The notes beneath the pieces are model-generated. The model saw only the letters and a list, made by a program, of their open reading frames with translations. It was not told where the DNA came from and searched no databases. From the NCBI GenBank assembly GCA_000277545.1, contig AKXM01000012.1:1-36892 (forward strand): a DNA stretch of 36,892 bases, in the 5' to 3' direction. A program made the position numbers and the translations under genes. Below are positions 36,259 through 36,892 of the stretch, one piece after another. The DNA comes from Enterobacter sp. Ag1. Lineage in GTDB: Bacteria; Pseudomonadota; Gammaproteobacteria; Enterobacterales; Enterobacteriaceae. The stretch's first letter is position 1, and each line of letters starts with the position of its first letter.

Positions 36259-36597
36259 ATGAAGATTTCCGCCAAAGTCATAGAAACCATCACCGGCTGG
36301 ATAGATAATAATATTCATCGTCGATTACGAATAGAGGATATTGCTCGCTATTCTGGCTACTCTAAATGGCACTTCCAGAGAATTTTTTTATATTATAAAG
36401 GCGAAAGTATTGGCCGATACATCAGAATCAGAAAATTACAGCTGGCGGCACAGGATCTCAAAAATACCCAGGAACGAATCGTCGATATTTCGGTGAAGTA
36501 CGGCTTTGACTCACAGCAGAGCTTTAACCGGCTGTTTACCCGCAGCTTTAAGATGTCGCCAGGAACTTACAGGAAAGCTAAAGGTGTACGAGGGTGA
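36259..36597 (+). CDS. RamA/MarA-like AraC-family activator
   Basis: 112 aa with two HTH motifs and no sensor domain, as in MarA, SoxS and RamA: IARYSGYSKWHFQRIFLYYKG, then GRYIRIRKLQLAAQDLKNT and YGFDSQQSFNRLFTRSFKMSPGTYRK. It reads closest to RamA, which turns on efflux and porin-regulating genes. Activity is set by expression level. The frame is open upstream to 36010, but the ATG at 36259 matches the family start (ISAKVIETITGWIDNN). No RamR-like repressor gene is beside it here. Confidence 0.85.
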   Translation: MKISAKVIETITGWIDNNIHRRLRIEDIARYSGYSKWHFQRIFLYYKGESIGRYIRIRKLQLAAQDLKNTQERIVDISVKYGFDSQQSFNRLFTRSFKMSPGTYRKAKGVRG

Positions 36598-36643
36598 TGT
36601 ACAAAGCCTGCACTTGCAGCGCGTTGCTACAGCGCCAAAGCAA

Positions 36644-36669
36644 AAGGGGCTGCCTTTCGGCAACCCCTT
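36644..36669 (-). terminator. Terminator of the tRNA-Ser locus
   Basis: AAGGGGTTGCC/GGCAGCCCCTT stem on the minus strand (one G-T), followed by TTTGCTTT. It lies 7 bp past the tRNA 3' end and may also end the RamA-like transcript from the other side. Confidence 0.75.
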
Positions 36670-36676
36670 CGAATGT

Positions 36677-36736
36677 TGGCGGAAGCGCAGAGATTCGAAC
36701 TCTGGAACCCTTTCGGGTCGCCGGTTTTCAAGACCG
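36677..36736 (-). tRNA. 3' fragment of tRNA-Ser(UGA), attachment-site remnant
   Basis: 60 bp identical in kind to the 3' part of enteric tRNA-Ser(UGA): anticodon loop CTTGAAA (UGA), variable arm, T arm GTTCGAATC, acceptor and CCA. The 5' half (acceptor strand, D arm, part of the anticodon stem) is missing: homology stops at 36736 and AT-rich DNA follows. It is not a working tRNA. This is what integration of an island or phage leaves behind. Confidence 0.85.
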
Positions 36737-36892
36737 CACTATAATTACAGTAAATCAATAAGTTAACTTGTTAGCATGGTATAAACAGAAAAAATAGCAA
36801 TGCTAAAAATCAACAAGTTACCGGCTTATCAACACTTAATATACCAACACTTTACCGCTATCCGTCATGGGGATCGGGGGTCGGGGGTTGGG
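36737..36892. mobile_element. Start of an integrated element (left end)
   Basis: AT-rich sequence unlike the chromosome to its left, beginning where the tRNA fragment ends. Nested inverted repeats TAACTTGTT (36764-36772)/AACAAGTTA (36812-36820) and TTAGCAT (36771-36777)/ATGCTAA (36800-36806) may be integrase or excisionase arm sites. No gene is visible; the element would continue to the right. Confidence 0.6.

Noticed and set aside
36677-36780. Complete tRNA-Ser gene
   Set aside because: The 5' half does not follow: the bases right of 36736 cannot form the acceptor, D arm or full anticodon stem.

Overview
This is chromosomal DNA of an enterobacterium (Enterobacteriaceae). Nearly every gene has a close, same-length E. 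coli-type relative, and the run phoH-efeB-efeO-efeU-putP-putA-rutR-ymdF-wrbA-yccJ-agp keeps the E. coli order. It is not E. coli. The chb operon sits beside phoH, the rutABCDEFG block expected between rutR and ymdF is absent, and several accessory modules are present. The sequence alone does not give me a genus (Cedecea, Enterobacter, Kosakonia or Klebsiella-like are all possible).

Layout. Bases 1-267 hold a structured tandem repeat of about 182 bp, each unit ending in a terminator hairpin, resembling the repeats that follow tRNA-Tyr genes in enterics. Then come a NUDIX hydrolase, ygbA with an NsrR-type operator, and the complete chitobiose operon chbBCARFG (minus strand, with a CRP site upstream). 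phoH and the efeUOB iron importer follow; efeU has a Fur box and a perfect CpxR box. Two 164-bp tandem units rich in hairpins lie between efeU and putP. putP and putA diverge around GTTGCA operator motifs. A LprI-like secreted protein, rutR, an EamA transporter, the short ymdF gene, wrbA, yccJ and agp follow.

From 23 kb the content is accessory. There is a subclass B3 metallo-beta-lactamase-like protein with an altered (R/Q/K) metal site, divergent from a LysR regulator. An HxlR regulator and a short-chain dehydrogenase follow, with three matching palindromes at their promoters. The most coherent system is a six-gene minus-strand operon at 26.6-32.2 kb: folE2, a gamma-carbonic anhydrase, an ABC importer of the FecBCD/BtuCD type (ATPase, binding protein, permease) and a Bacteroidetes-type dihydroorotase. 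A near-perfect Zur-type palindrome lies over its promoter. I read it as a zinc-starvation operon that imports a metal or metal chelate and supplies substitute enzymes for zinc-dependent housekeeping ones.

The right end carries mtnB alone with a MetJ-type box, a two-component system divergent from a MipA/OmpV outer-membrane protein, a small possible secreted protein, and a RamA/MarA-like activator. The window ends with a 60-bp 3' fragment of tRNA-Ser(UGA). AT-rich DNA with nested inverted repeats follows it, which is the signature of an integrated element continuing to the right.
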